From the NCBI GenBank assembly GCA_945862265.1, contig CAMAXP010000001.1:1-64000 (forward strand): DNA of 64,000 bases, read 5' to 3'. The stretch is from Bordetella parapertussis. GTDB taxonomy: Bacteria; Pseudomonadota; Gammaproteobacteria; Burkholderiales; SG8-39. Below, piece after piece: positions 16,239 through 25,636 of this stretch. The position numbers were made by a program, and so were the translations under genes. Position 1 is the first letter of the stretch. The number at the start of each line of letters is the position of its first letter. The notes under the pieces were generated by a model. It was not told the origin of the DNA, did not search any database, and was given only the letters and a program-made list of their open reading frames with translations.

Positions 16239-17630
16239 TTGCGCCCGATTTTTCTGACCCTTGCATTGCTCATCAGCGCAGCCGCCCAGGCGGCTCCCAC
16301 CGAAATCCAGTTCTGGCATGCCATGGGCGGCCCCCTCGGCGACCAGGTCGAGGCGATCGCAAAGCGCTTCAACGCGTCCCAGAAGGACTACGTCGTTGCC
16401 ACGGCCTACAAGGGCAATTACGACGAGACCATGTCGGCTGCCTTCATCGCGCATCGCGCCGGGTCTGCGCCCCACATCGTGCAGGTGTATGAGTTGGGCA
16501 CCGCCGACATGATGGTCGCCCACCATGCCGTGCGGCACGTGTGGGAGGTAATGGCCGAAGCCGGCGTGCGCCTGGATGCGAAGGCGTTTGTCCCTGCAGT
16601 GGCGAGCTATTTCTCCGATGCGCAGGGCCGGCTCGAGGGATTGCCGTTCAATACTTCGACGCCGGTGATGTTCTATAACAAGGATGCATTTCGCGCGGCG
16701 CAACTCGACCCCGAAAAGCCCCCGAAGACCTGGTATGAAATGGTGCCCATCCTGGGCGAGCTGAAGGACAAGGGCAACATGCCCTGCGGCTATGTGACGT
16801 CCTGGCCCTCATGGGTGCTGCTGGAGAACACCAGCGCCTGGCACAATCAGGAATTTGCGACCAAGGGCAACGGCATGGGCGGGCTGGACACGAAACTGGT
16901 GTTCAACACGCACCTGATGATGCGGCACGTTTCCACGCTGGCGTCCTGGGTCAAGGCGGAGTACTTCACCTACACCGGCCGGCGCGACGAGGCGGAGGTG
17001 CGTTTCACGCGCGGCGCGTGCTCGATCCTGACCGCGTCTTCGGCCACCTACGCTGAACTGCGCGAAGCGGCGAAGTTTGACTTCGGCGTTGCGCCGCTCC
17101 CGTATTACGACGACATAAAGGGCGCGCCGCAGAACACGCTGATCGGCGGAGGCGGGCTCTGGGTGATGAACGGGCACAAGAAGCCGGAATATGCAGGCGT
17201 GGCGAAATTCCTCGCTTACCTGTCGCAGCCGGAAGTGCAGGCCGAGTGGCACCAGAAGACCGGCTATGTGCCCACCACGATTGCTGCGTACGAACTGACG
17301 AAAAAGCAGGGCTTCTACGAGAAGAACCCCGGCCACGAAATCGCTATCCGGCAACTCCTTCTGAAGAACCCGAGCAGCGAAACGAAGGGCATCCGGCTGG
17401 GGTCCTTCCCGCAGATCCGGGCGATCATCGAAGAGGAACTGGAGCAGGTGTGGAACCTCTCGAAGACGCCCAAGCAGGCCCTCGACGAGGCCGCCGAGCG
17501 GGGCAACCAGGTCCTGCGAAAGTTCGAGGCGGCGAACAAGGCCGGTGTACGGACTCCAGGCCAGGCGCCGGCGGCGGCAAAGAAGGCCGCGAAGCCAGCC
17601 GCGACCGTCTCCGCACCGAAGAAGCAATAA
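16239..17630 (+). CDS. ugpB: Glycerol-3-phosphate-type ABC substrate-binding protein, copy 1
   Basis: Periplasmic binding protein (SBP_bac_1, UgpB group), 463 aa. Start is a TTG at 16239, eight bases after GGAGG; no ATG or GTG fits the signal peptide (FLTLALLISAAAQAA). The mature protein has UgpB hallmarks EIQFWHAMGG, FNASQKDY, TSWPSWVLLEN and GGGGLWVMNGHKKPEY. Compared with copy 2 it carries an extra Ala/Lys/Pro-rich C-terminal tail of about 30 residues (QAPAAAKKAAKPAATVSAPK), of unknown role. UgpB binds sn-glycerol-3-phosphate and glycerophosphodiesters in E. coli; the ligand here is inferred. Confidence 0.9.
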   Translation: MRPIFLTLALLISAAAQAAPTEIQFWHAMGGPLGDQVEAIAKRFNASQKDYVVATAYKGNYDETMSAAFIAHRAGSAPHIVQVYELGTADMMVAHHAVRHVWEVMAEAGVRLDAKAFVPAVASYFSDAQGRLEGLPFNTSTPVMFYNKDAFRAAQLDPEKPPKTWYEMVPILGELKDKGNMPCGYVTSWPSWVLLENTSAWHNQEFATKGNGMGGLDTKLVFNTHLMMRHVSTLASWVKAEYFTYTGRRDEAEVRFTRGACSILTASSATYAELREAAKFDFGVAPLPYYDDIKGAPQNTLIGGGGLWVMNGHKKPEYAGVAKFLAYLSQPEVQAEWHQKTGYVPTTIAAYELTKKQGFYEKNPGHEIAIRQLLLKNPSSETKGIRLGSFPQIRAIIEEELEQVWNLSKTPKQALDEAAERGNQVLRKFEAANKAGVRTPGQAPAAAKKAAKPAATVSAPKKQ

Positions 17631-17703
17631 TTCTGTAGTATTTCCGAAACGCGGCGGGCATAGACTCGCCCGGTTCCCGGATTGACCCAATGAGGAGGTT
17701 CCG

Positions 17704-19014
17704 ATGCGTATCAATACCTTAGCTGCCGCCCTGGCCGCTGCCAGCCTGTTTGCGACCAGCGCCCAGGCCCAGACCGAGATCCAGTGGTGGCATTCAATGG
17801 GCGGCGCCCTTGGCGAGAAGCTCAACGAAGTCGCCGGCAAGTTCAACGCCAGCCAGAAGGAATACAAGATCAACGCGGTGTTCAAAGGCTCCTATCCCGA
17901 GTCCATGACCGCGGCGATTGCAGCATTCCGCGCCGGTGGCGCGCCGCACATCCTGCAGGTGTTCGAGGTCGGCACAGCGACGATGATGGGTGCCAAAGGC
18001 GCCATCGTACCGATCACGAAAGTCATGGCCGATGCCAAGGAGCCGTTCGAGCCGAAGGCTTACCTGCCGGCGGTGGCGGGCTACTACACCGACAGCAAGG
18101 GCAACATGCTGTCGTTCCCGTTCAACAGTTCGACGGTGCTCTTCTACATCAACAAGGATGCGTTCAAGAAGGCCGGGCTTGATCCGGAGAAGGCGCCGAA
18201 GACCTGGAAGGAGTTCGGGATCGCGGCCGGCAAGCTGAAAGCGTCCGGGCAGTCGTGCGTTTACACGACCAGCTGGCCGTCGTGGATGCACATCGAGAAC
18301 TTCAGCGCCTGGCATGACGTGCCGATCGGCACCAAGCAGAACGGCATGGGCGGGATGGACGCGCAATTCACCATCAACTCGCCGCTCCATGTGCGTCATA
18401 TAAGCATGCTGGCCGACTTCGCCAAGAACGGCTGGTTCACCTACGCCGGGCGCACCAACCAGGGCGATGCCAAGTTCTCGAGCGGCGAGTGCGCGATGTT
18501 CACGGGAAGCTCCGGCGCCCAGGCGGGCATCAAGAAGGCAGCGAAGTTCGAATGGTCGGTGAATTTCATGCCGTACCACGACGACGTGAAGGGCGCGCCG
18601 CAGAACTCGATCATCGGCGGCGCCTCCCTTTGGGTGATGGGCGGCAAGAAGCCGGCCGAGTACAAGGGCGTGGCGAAATTCATGGCCTACCTGTCCCAGC
18701 CGGAGGTGCAGATGGAGTGGCATACCGCCACCGGTTACGTGCCCATCACGATGGTGTCGTACGACATGACACGAAAGTCCGGGTTCTACGACAAGAATCC
18801 CGGCGCGGACATGGCGGTCAAGCAGCTCAACAACAAGGCCCCGACAGCGAATTCCAAGGGCCTGCGTTTCGGTAATTTCGTGCAGGGGCGCGAAGTGATC
18901 GAAGAGGAACTTGAGGCGATCTTTGCCGGCAAGAAGGACGCCAAGGCGGGCCTCGACGAGGCGGTCAAACGCGGCAACGAGATCCTGCGCAAGTTCCAGG
19001 CGGCGAACAAGTAG
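17704..19014 (+). CDS. ugpB: Glycerol-3-phosphate-type ABC substrate-binding protein, copy 2
   Basis: UgpB family, 436 aa (usual length), signal peptide ending AQA-QT. It is close to copy 1 along its whole length: EIQWWHSMGG, FNASQKEY, TTSWPSWMHIEN, GGASLWVMGGKKPAEY, and the shared GFYDKNPG and REVIEEELEAIF segments. A strong GAGGAGG lies upstream of the ATG. It is followed by a 9-bp hairpin and then ugpA, so it is probably the main binding protein of the operon. Whether the two copies differ in ligand (for example G3P versus glycerophosphocholine) cannot be told from sequence. Confidence 0.93.
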   Translation: MRINTLAAALAAASLFATSAQAQTEIQWWHSMGGALGEKLNEVAGKFNASQKEYKINAVFKGSYPESMTAAIAAFRAGGAPHILQVFEVGTATMMGAKGAIVPITKVMADAKEPFEPKAYLPAVAGYYTDSKGNMLSFPFNSSTVLFYINKDAFKKAGLDPEKAPKTWKEFGIAAGKLKASGQSCVYTTSWPSWMHIENFSAWHDVPIGTKQNGMGGMDAQFTINSPLHVRHISMLADFAKNGWFTYAGRTNQGDAKFSSGECAMFTGSSGAQAGIKKAAKFEWSVNFMPYHDDVKGAPQNSIIGGASLWVMGGKKPAEYKGVAKFMAYLSQPEVQMEWHTATGYVPITMVSYDMTRKSGFYDKNPGADMAVKQLNNKAPTANSKGLRFGNFVQGREVIEEELEAIFAGKKDAKAGLDEAVKRGNEILRKFQAANK

Positions 19015-19024
19015 AGGCCTCGAA

Positions 19025-19047
19025 AGGAGGGGGCGCCGCCCCCTCCT
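19025..19047 (+). terminator. Intercistronic stem-loop between ugpB and ugpA
   Basis: A perfect 9-bp GC-rich stem (AGGAGGGGG / CCCCCTCCT) with loop CGCCG follows the ugpB stop by about 10 bases. There is no U-tract, so it is more likely an RNA-stabilising or attenuating element, as between malE and malF, than a full terminator. Confidence 0.55.
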
Positions 19048-19070
19048 GCAGATCCGCCCCCGACGATTAG

Positions 19071-19952
19071 ATGGAAAAGCGCGTCGTCTTCCGGTCTGCG
19101 TGGCTCCCCTACGCCCTGCTGGCGCCGCAGATCCTCGTAACGGTGGTGTTCTTCTTCCTGCCGGCGTTCCAGGCGGTGTGGTTTTCGTTCCAGTTACAGG
19201 ACGCCTTCGGGCTCAATACGGAATTCGTCGGGCTGCAGAATTTCGACGAATTATTCCGGGATTCGCGCTACCTGGAATCGTTCAAGGTCACTGCCTTGTT
19301 CAGCGTGCTGGTGGCCTTCTTCGGGCTCGTCATATCCCTGGTGCTTGCGACAATGGCCGACCGTGTGCTGCGCGGCGCGCTGGCCTACAAGACGCTGCTG
19401 ATCTGGCCTTACGCAGTGGCGCCCGCCATCGCCGGGGTGCTGTGGGCGTTCCTTTTCGCGCCTTCGATCGGCATCATCACCTACGTGCTGAAAGGCATGG
19501 GCATCGACTGGAACTGGATCATCCACGGCGACCAGGCGATGCTGCTCGTGGTCATCGCCTCGGTCTGGAAGCAGATCAGCTACAACTTCCTGTTCTTCCT
19601 CGCGGGCCTGCAGTCCATCCCGAAGTCGCTCATCGAGGCGGCGGCGATCGACGGCGCCGGCCCTGTGCGACGGTTCTGGACCATCGTGTTCCCCCTGCTT
19701 TCGCCGACGACGTTCTTCCTGCTGGTGGTGAACATCGTCTATGCCTTCTTCGACACCTTCGGCGTGATCGATGCGACGACCCAGGGCGGCCCCGCGCAGG
19801 CGACCCAGATCCTGGTGTACAAGGTCTATCACGATGGCGTGAAATCGGCGGACCTTGGCGGGTCCTCCGCGCAGTCGGTCGTGCTGATGCTGATCGTCAT
19901 CATGCTGACGGTGGTGCAGTTCCGATTCGTCGAACGCAAGGTCAACTACTGA
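19071..19952 (+). CDS. ugpA: Glycerol-3-phosphate ABC transporter permease
   Basis: MalF-type inner-membrane permease, 293 aa, with six predicted helices starting at [23 protein letters not shown]. The EAA loop that contacts the ATPase is [22 protein letters not shown]. Sequence features such as [16 protein letters not shown] and [15 protein letters not shown] are typical of UgpA. It pairs with UgpE, 10 bases downstream, and with UgpC. In E. coli ugp responds to phosphate starvation through PhoB; I did not find a convincing Pho box here. Confidence 0.95.
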   Translation: MEKRVVFRSAWLPYALLAPQILVTVVFFFLPAFQAVWFSFQLQDAFGLNTEFVGLQNFDELFRDSRYLESFKVTALFSVLVAFFGLVISLVLATMADRVLRGALAYKTLLIWPYAVAPAIAGVLWAFLFAPSIGIITYVLKGMGIDWNWIIHGDQAMLLVVIASVWKQISYNFLFFLAGLQSIPKSLIEAAAIDGAGPVRRFWTIVFPLLSPTTFFLLVVNIVYAFFDTFGVIDATTQGGPAQATQILVYKVYHDGVKSADLGGSSAQSVVLMLIVIMLTVVQFRFVERKVNY

Positions 19953-19962
19953 CGGGCATGCC

Positions 19963-20811
19963 ATGGTAGAGAACCGGCCGCTCCTCACCTTCTTTTCGCA
20001 CGCGACGCTGATACTCGGCGTCGTGGCGGTGGCGTTCCCGTTGTACGTGACATTCGTCGCGTCCACCCTGACGTTGGAACAGATCCTCGCGGTGCCCATG
20101 CCGCTCCTGCCCGGCGACCAGTTCATCGCGAACTATTCACAGGTCCTGCTGGCCGGGTCGACGAAGGGATCGGCCGCCCCGGTGTCGACGATGATGATGA
20201 ACAGCCTGCTGATGGCGCTCATGATCTCGATCGGCAAGATTTCGATTTCGATCATCGCGTCCTTCGCGATCGTGTATTTCCGGTTCCCGCTGCGCAATTT
20301 CTTCTTCTGGATGATCTTCATCACTTTGATGCTGCCGGTCGAGGTGCGCATCATCCCGACCTTCAAGGTGGTGTCCGACCTGGGAATGCTCAACTCGTAC
20401 GCCGGGCTCACGATCCCGCTGATCGCCTCCGCAACCGCGACGTTCCTGTTCCGGCAGTTCTTCCTGACCATCCCCGATGAGTTGGCCGAGGCGGCGCGCA
20501 TCGACGGCGCAGGGCCCATGCGGTTTTTCTTCGACGTGGTGCTGCCTCTTTCGAAGACCAGCATTGCGGCGCTGTTCGTGATCCAGTTCATCTACGGGTG
20601 GAACCAGTACCTGTGGCCCCTGCTGATCACCAGCGACGAATCCATGTACACCACCGTGATCGGCATCAAGCGCATGATCGTGGGCAGCGATGCGGCGAAC
20701 GAATGGCACTTGGTGATGGCCACGGCGATCCTCGCGTTGCTGCCACCCGCGCTGGTCGTGGTGCTGATGCAGAAGTGGTTCGTCAAGGGCCTCGTGGAGA
20801 CCGAAAAATAA
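19963..20811 (+). CDS. ugpE: Glycerol-3-phosphate ABC transporter permease
   Basis: MalG-type permease partner of UgpA, 282 aa. It has six helices and the EAA loop [33 protein letters not shown] and the C-terminal KGLVETEK are typical of UgpE. The stop overlaps the ugpC ATG by one base (TAATG at 20809-20813), so the two are coupled. Confidence 0.95.
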   Translation: MVENRPLLTFFSHATLILGVVAVAFPLYVTFVASTLTLEQILAVPMPLLPGDQFIANYSQVLLAGSTKGSAAPVSTMMMNSLLMALMISIGKISISIIASFAIVYFRFPLRNFFFWMIFITLMLPVEVRIIPTFKVVSDLGMLNSYAGLTIPLIASATATFLFRQFFLTIPDELAEAARIDGAGPMRFFFDVVLPLSKTSIAALFVIQFIYGWNQYLWPLLITSDESMYTTVIGIKRMIVGSDAANEWHLVMATAILALLPPALVVVLMQKWFVKGLVETEK

Positions 20812-21806
20812 TGGCAAAGGTGCTGCTGCGCGACGTGCGCAAATCCTATGGCGAACTGCAGGTCATCCATGGCGTGTCGATGGACGTTGCCGACGGCGAG
20901 TTCGTCGTCATCGTCGGCCCGTCCGGGTGCGGGAAGTCCACCCTGCTGCGGATGGTGGCCGGCCTCGAAATCATCACGGGGGGGGAGGTGGTGATCGGTG
21001 ACCGGGTGGTCAACCAGCTGGAGCCCAAGGATCGCGATATTGCGATGGTGTTCCAGAACTACGCGCTGTACCCGCACATGTCCGTGCGCGAGAACATGGC
21101 CTATGGCCTGAAGATCCGCGGGTTCGAGAAATCCGACATCGAGTCTCGTGTGCAGCGCGCGGCCGGCATTCTCGAACTCGGTGCATTGCTCGACCGTACG
21201 CCGCGCCAGCTCTCCGGCGGGCAGCGGCAGCGCGTGGCCATGGGGCGGGCAATCGTGCGCGAGCCCGCGGTGTTCCTGTTCGATGAACCGCTCTCGAACC
21301 TGGATGCCAAGCTGAGGGTGCAGATGCGTGCCGAGCTGCAGGCCCTGCACAAGCGCTTGTCCACCACCAGCCTGTACGTCACGCACGACCAGGTCGAGGC
21401 CATGACGCTTGCGAATCGCATGATCGTGATGAACGGCGGGCGCGCCGAGCAGATCGGTGCGCCGCTCGAGGTGTACGCGAAGCCGGCGAGCACGTTCGTG
21501 GCCTCGTTCATCGGGTCGCCGCCGATGAACCTGATTCCCGTGGAGCGCGCGGGTCGTTCCATGCTTCAAGGCGTACGCCCTGAGCACCTGGAACCCTGCG
21601 CCGAGAGCGAGGCGATGCTCCGGGCGCAGATCGACCTCGTGGAGCCGCTGGGGGCCGACACGCTGGCGCATGGCGTGGTGAATGGGGCGCGCATCATTGT
21701 CAGGTTGCCTGCCGCCACGACCGTTCGCGAGGGCAGCCTTGCGCTGCGGTTTGATCCCGCAAAAGAGCATTTTTTCGACGCTTCGACCGGCCAGCGGGTC
21801 GATTGA
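20811..21806 (+). CDS. ugpC: sn-glycerol-3-phosphate import ATP-binding protein
   Basis: ATPase of the ugp importer, MalK family, 331 aa. Walker [10 protein letters not shown] (residues 36-44), Q-loop [14 protein letters not shown], signature LSGGQRQR, Walker [16 protein letters not shown] and the H-loop VTHDQVEAM are intact. The C-terminal TOBE/OB regulatory domain is short (family usually about 355 aa): after [11 protein letters not shown] the region goes almost directly to QGVRPEHLE. Regulatory contacts described for MalK/UgpC may therefore be reduced. Confidence 0.95.
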   Translation: MAKVLLRDVRKSYGELQVIHGVSMDVADGEFVVIVGPSGCGKSTLLRMVAGLEIITGGEVVIGDRVVNQLEPKDRDIAMVFQNYALYPHMSVRENMAYGLKIRGFEKSDIESRVQRAAGILELGALLDRTPRQLSGGQRQRVAMGRAIVREPAVFLFDEPLSNLDAKLRVQMRAELQALHKRLSTTSLYVTHDQVEAMTLANRMIVMNGGRAEQIGAPLEVYAKPASTFVASFIGSPPMNLIPVERAGRSMLQGVRPEHLEPCAESEAMLRAQIDLVEPLGADTLAHGVVNGARIIVRLPAATTVREGSLALRFDPAKEHFFDASTGQRVD

Positions 21807-21819
21807 GCCGGATGCCACG

Positions 21820-22569
21820 ATGACCTCGAGCCGCTGGCCTTATCCCAGGGTTGTGGCCCATCGAGGAGGGGGCACGCTCGCGCCGGAAAACACGCTGGGC
21901 GCATTGCGTCTCGGCGCCTCTATGGGATTTCGCGGCGTGGAATTCGACGTAATGCTTGCGGGCGACGCGACGCCCGTCCTGATCCACGACGAGACACTGG
22001 ATCGCACGACCTCGGGCCGGGGCCGAGTGCCGTCGCGGCCGTATGCAGAAATAGAAGCGCTGGATGCGGGCGCCTGGCACAGCGAGCGCTTCCGCGGTGA
22101 GAAGGTTCCGACCTTTGTTTCCGCTGCGATCGTGTGCCGGGAGTTGGGGTTGTGGCCGAACGTGGAGATCAAGCCGGCCAAGGGGTTCGAGGTCCAGACC
22201 GCCCGGGCGGTGGCCCAGCTGACGCTGGACCTCTGGCGTGGCGCTGCGCTGGCGCCCGTGCTTTCGTCGTTTTCCATCGAGGCCCTTGCGGCGGCGAAGG
22301 AAGTGGCGCCAAGCCTCCCGCGCGGGATGCTGGTCAGCCGCATCCCTTCAGACTGGCAGGCGCGCATGGAAAAGCTCGGCTGCGTGGCGCTGCATTGCAA
22401 TTACAAGGAACTGACGCAATCCCTGGCGTCGGACATCCACGCGGCCGGCTACGCGGTCCTGTGCTGGACCGTCAACGATCCGGGCGTGGCTGCACGGTTG
22501 TTCGGCTGGGGCGTGGATTGCGTTGTGACCGACCGCCTTGACCTGATCGGCCCGGAGTTCGGCGCCTGA
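21820..22569 (+). CDS. ugpQ: Glycerophosphodiester phosphodiesterase, cytosolic
   Basis: Hydrolyses glycerophosphodiesters to sn-glycerol-3-phosphate and an alcohol. GDPD-family TIM barrel, 249 aa, no signal peptide. Catalytic motifs are VVAHRGGGTLAPENTLGA (His and Glu), EFDVMLAGDATPVLIHDETLDRTT (metal ligands and second His) and NVEIKP. The last gene of the ugp operon, 13 bases after ugpC, which is the usual place for UgpQ. It completes a route from exogenous or recycled phospholipid headgroup diesters to G3P. Confidence 0.94.
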   Translation: MTSSRWPYPRVVAHRGGGTLAPENTLGALRLGASMGFRGVEFDVMLAGDATPVLIHDETLDRTTSGRGRVPSRPYAEIEALDAGAWHSERFRGEKVPTFVSAAIVCRELGLWPNVEIKPAKGFEVQTARAVAQLTLDLWRGAALAPVLSSFSIEALAAAKEVAPSLPRGMLVSRIPSDWQARMEKLGCVALHCNYKELTQSLASDIHAAGYAVLCWTVNDPGVAARLFGWGVDCVVTDRLDLIGPEFGA

Positions 22570-22620
22570 TACACGCCCACGATGACCCAACGGATCGCCC
22601 TGCACTCCCGCGAGGGTTGA

Positions 22621-23046
22621 TCAGCGCGTTGCCGAAAGGCGGCGCCTGAGCATCCGGAGCAAGGCCCCGAGTACGGGCACCTGCTCGTAGAGTTCTCCCG
22701 CGACATCCCAGTAGTCACAGTGAAAGCAGACCTTGCCTGTTTCGTCGAAGCGCAGGTGGCTGGAGCCGCGGACCGTGATCACCGGCGCGCCCGGCTTTGG
22801 GCGAAACGTGAAATCCCAGGCGAGGAACGCGCTGCCTCCGGCACGGAACCGATCGGTGACCTTGAAGCGCGGCTCGTGCACCTGCACGAACATGTGCTCG
22901 AAGACGCGTGTGATTCCCGCTATGCCGCGCACTTCGTTGAACGGGTCCCTGAAATACGCGTCCTCGGCGTAGTACTCACCGATGTGCTGCACGCTGTCCG
23001 GCGTGAGTGATTCGAAGAATGCGACCAGGCGTTCGAGGTCTTTCAC
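22621..23046 (-). CDS. NTF2-like/SnoaL-type protein, last gene of the light-associated operon
   Basis: A 141-aa single-domain alpha+beta barrel protein of the NTF2 superfamily (FFESLTPDSVQHIGEYYAEDAYFRDPFNEVRG). This NTF2-like type commonly ends clusters with an SDR, DUF3833, MFS, Cfa and DUF1365. The biochemical role is unknown; members of the superfamily bind small hydrophobic ligands or act as isomerases or cyclases. The C-terminus is basic (LLRMLRRRLSATR), which could favour membrane association. It starts 7 bases after the SDR stop. ugpQ converges from the other side. Confidence 0.8.
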   Translation of the reverse strand: MKDLERLVAFFESLTPDSVQHIGEYYAEDAYFRDPFNEVRGIAGITRVFEHMFVQVHEPRFKVTDRFRAGGSAFLAWDFTFRPKPGAPVITVRGSSHLRFDETGKVCFHCDYWDVAGELYEQVPVLGALLRMLRRRLSATR

Positions 23047-23053
23047 CGTGGAC

Positions 23054-23833
23054 TCACAATCCAGTGAACCTGTGCACGCACCAGAAGTACATGCGGTAGG
23101 GGAGGAGGTTGATTGCCTTCAGCAGGCGGGAGAACGTGCGCGGGAAATGGATTTCGAAGTCGCCCCGGGCGATGCCGGAAACGATCTCGGAAGCGGCCTT
23201 GTCTGCGCTGATCAGGAACGGCATGGGAAATTCATTCTTTGCCGTCAGGGGGGTCGCCACGAATCCCGGCGTGATCAGGTATACGGCAAGGCCCCGCTTG
23301 CGCAGGTCGAGGTAAAGGGACTCGGCAAGGTTGATGCACGCGGCCTTGGAGGCGCCATAGGCGAGGCTGTTGGGCAGGCCGCCGTAGCCCGCCACGCTGG
23401 CAACAATCCCGAACCCGCCGGCCCCCTGCTTCATCAGGGTGGGCCTTACTGCTGCGAAGAGGTTCATGACGCCGGTGAAATTGACATCGACGATCCGGCC
23501 GGCCTCGGGCAGGTCGATTTCCCATGCGCGCATGGCCTTGTAGGTGCCTGCAACCGAAAGTACAAGGTCGACGCCTCCCCACTCGGCGACAAGTTTCTCT
23601 GCCGCCCTGCGCGTGGCTTCGGCGTCGGTGACGTCAAGCGGCAGGACGACTGCGCCCGCACCGAACTGCGCTTCAAGCGAAGCGGCTGTGCGCGCGGAGA
23701 CCGCGACCTTCGCACCGAGCGCGAGCAACCGCCCTGCCGTCGCCGCGCCGATCCCGGTCGACGCGCCGACGACCCAGACGCGCAGCCCCTTGAAGGAGGA
23801 GATGGGCGGATTCAGCGGTTGGAACAGGGGCAT
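23054..23833 (-). CDS. Short-chain dehydrogenase/reductase
   Basis: NAD(P)-dependent SDR, 259 aa. The nucleotide motif is GASTGIGAATAG, with the NNAG-equivalent LSVAGT, and the catalytic Ser and Y-x-x-x-K lie in SVAGYGGLPNSLAYGASKAA. The C-terminus has a hydrophobic/basic patch (LLKAINLLPYRMYFWCVHRF) suggesting membrane contact, as in SDRs acting on lipids. Start is the ATG at 23833, overlapping the DUF3833 stop (TGATG). Substrate unknown; its operon partners point to an acyl-chain or membrane-lipid derived carbonyl or alcohol. Confidence 0.88.
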   Translation of the reverse strand: MPLFQPLNPPISSFKGLRVWVVGASTGIGAATAGRLLALGAKVAVSARTAASLEAQFGAGAVVLPLDVTDAEATRRAAEKLVAEWGGVDLVLSVAGTYKAMRAWEIDLPEAGRIVDVNFTGVMNLFAAVRPTLMKQGAGGFGIVASVAGYGGLPNSLAYGASKAACINLAESLYLDLRKRGLAVYLITPGFVATPLTAKNEFPMPFLISADKAASEIVSGIARGDFEIHFPRTFSRLLKAINLLPYRMYFWCVHRFTGL

Positions 23834-24360
23834 CAGGAACGCTTCCTGAACGAGAGGGTGAGATCGCCCAGCCGGATCCCGAACTTGCTCATCGTGGACC
23901 GGTTGAGCATCACCGATTCGTCCTGCAGGTACATCCAGTCGTCGAAGTCCACATGATAGGTCCGGCCGTCTACGTCCAGGGAGAGAACGTAGGTCCAGCG
24001 CAGTGCATTGCCACCGGTTTCGCCTAGGGCCGTGCCTATGACATCCGGCGCCGTGCCGGAGAAGCGCCCGCCCGGGGCCCGGACAATGGTCCAGGTTCGC
24101 TGCGAAGTGGTGCCGTCCGAATAGCGAAAATCCTCGTCGAGCGTGAGGGTCTCCCCTGTGACTGTGCCGCGGACCTCGACCACGAAGCGCTTCACCACCT
24201 TGTTGGAACGGTCGGTGAAGACGCCCCAGCCATCGACGGTGCCGGAAAAGTACCGGAACAGGTCGAGCGCAGGTTTTTCCGCGATATAGGCTTCCGGGCC
24301 AATCGAGGTACATCCGGCGAGCAGCAGGGCGCCGATCAGGGCAAACAGATTGCGTGTCAT
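23833..24360 (-). CDS. DUF3833 family lipoprotein
   Basis: A 175-aa lipoprotein: hydrophobic signal LFALIGALLLAGC with lipobox LAGC (Cys17). The mature part has a lipocalin-like beta pattern with DUF3833 markers (FRYFSGTVDGWGVFTDR, GETLTLDEDFRYSDG). DUF3833 has no established biochemical function. In Rhodobacter a homologue lies in the sigmaE/ChrR singlet-oxygen regulon, which is family knowledge from memory. Overlaps the MFS stop by 4 bases and the SDR start. Confidence 0.85.
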   Translation of the reverse strand: MTRNLFALIGALLLAGCTSIGPEAYIAEKPALDLFRYFSGTVDGWGVFTDRSNKVVKRFVVEVRGTVTGETLTLDEDFRYSDGTTSQRTWTIVRAPGGRFSGTAPDVIGTALGETGGNALRWTYVLSLDVDGRTYHVDFDDWMYLQDESVMLNRSTMSKFGIRLGDLTLSFRKRS

Positions 24361-25625
24361 GCGGGAGGTCCTTCCTGCGCTTTGCGCAGCGTGAAATGCG
24401 ACCGGAGCGTGAATGCCGCGCAGAGTTTCATCGCGCAAGGCAGCACGCAGTAGGCGACGTATAGCGGCCACACTGCCGCTGGCGCGCCGGGCGTGTAGCC
24501 GAAGAGCGCGAGCAGGGGCAAGGCAATGCCTGCGGCCAGCGCCAGGTTCAGTTTGGTGGCGAGTGTCCACAGGCCGAAATAGGCGCCGGCACGCGATTCA
24601 TGGCCGGCCGATCGCACCGTGTCTGCGAGCATTGCGGGCGGGAGCGCAAGATCGGCGCCCAGCGCAAGGCCGGACGCCACACAAATGGCGCCGAAGCCCA
24701 CTATGTTTCCTTCGCCGAGCAGCAGCGCCCCGCTGAACGCTGCGACGCTGAGCATCATTGCCGCGAACCAACCGGCCGGGTTGCCGATCCGCCTGCAGAG
24801 CGCCAGCCACGCCGGCAGGCTGGCTGCGCCCGCGACGAAATACAGCCCGAGGAACATTCCCGCCAGGTGCGGTGCACGGAGGATGTCGTCGACAAAGAAC
24901 AGAACCAGCGTCGCCGGCAACGCGCTGGCGATGCCATTCAGCATGAACACTGCGAAGAGCGGGCGGAACGCGGGGTTCGCCAGAGGTGCCAGCATCGCGT
25001 GCAGGCTGACCGAGCGTCCCCTTGGGAGGGGATCCGGACGGGGCGCGCACAGCAGCATGATGCTGGCGCACACGAAGGCCGCCGGCACGAGTACGAAACT
25101 GAAGCGCGAAAGTCCCTCCTCCAAGGTTGCGCCGAGGAACGCGGGCAGGACGCTTGCGAGAACCACACCTGCAATGCCGAACGCCTCCCGGAACGCGGCC
25201 ACTCGCGTCCGTTCCTCAGGGGTGTCGCCGAGCAGCGCACCCCATGCGAGGTAGCTCACCGAGACCAGGCTGTAGCCGAGATAGACCGGAACCAGTGCGC
25301 AGCCAAGCCAGAGCCACAACGGCAAGCCGTCCGCAGGGGGATTGAAGGCCATCAGCGTGCCGGCGGCAAGCATGGACATCCCGAGCACGATTGCCAGGCG
25401 CGGGAACTGCAGCCGGTCGTTCAGTGCGCCGAGCAACGGATCGACCATCGCATCGGCGAGCCTTGCGCAGAGCAAGACTGCGCCCAGCACGGCCAGGTTC
25501 AGGCCAAGCACACCGCCATAGAGGTTGGGCAGGTGAACGTAGACGGGCAGCGCCGCGATTGCCAGGGGCAGTGCCAGGATGCCGTAGCCGGCGAGGCCGC
25601 CTGTCCCAAGCCGGTGCGCGGACAT
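24357..25625 (-). CDS. MFS transporter (GPH/COG2211-like)
   Basis: A 422-aa, about 12-helix major facilitator of the sugar:cation symporter-like MFS_2 type. The family's D-x-x-x-D-P-x-x-G motif appears as ADAMVDPLLGALNDR near residue 60. It is part of the lipid/stress operon, not next to any sugar gene, so transport of a lipid or lipid precursor is more likely than sugar uptake; this is inference. Overlaps the DUF3833 gene by 4 bases. Confidence 0.85.
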   Translation of the reverse strand: MSAHRLGTGGLAGYGILALPLAIAALPVYVHLPNLYGGVLGLNLAVLGAVLLCARLADAMVDPLLGALNDRLQFPRLAIVLGMSMLAAGTLMAFNPPADGLPLWLWLGCALVPVYLGYSLVSVSYLAWGALLGDTPEERTRVAAFREAFGIAGVVLASVLPAFLGATLEEGLSRFSFVLVPAAFVCASIMLLCAPRPDPLPRGRSVSLHAMLAPLANPAFRPLFAVFMLNGIASALPATLVLFFVDDILRAPHLAGMFLGLYFVAGAASLPAWLALCRRIGNPAGWFAAMMLSVAAFSGALLLGEGNIVGFGAICVASGLALGADLALPPAMLADTVRSAGHESRAGAYFGLWTLATKLNLALAAGIALPLLALFGYTPGAPAAVWPLYVAYCVLPCAMKLCAAFTLRSHFTLRKAQEGPPA

Positions 25626-25636
25626 CGGGAAGCCTT

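Noticed and set aside
16125-16703. Longer amidase reading frame up to 16703
   Set aside because: It runs antisense through the start of ugpB and has no amidase similarity before MNNELHLL.
17640-17703. Pho box before ugpB copy 2
   Set aside because: I looked for two CTGTCAT-like repeats and found none convincing.
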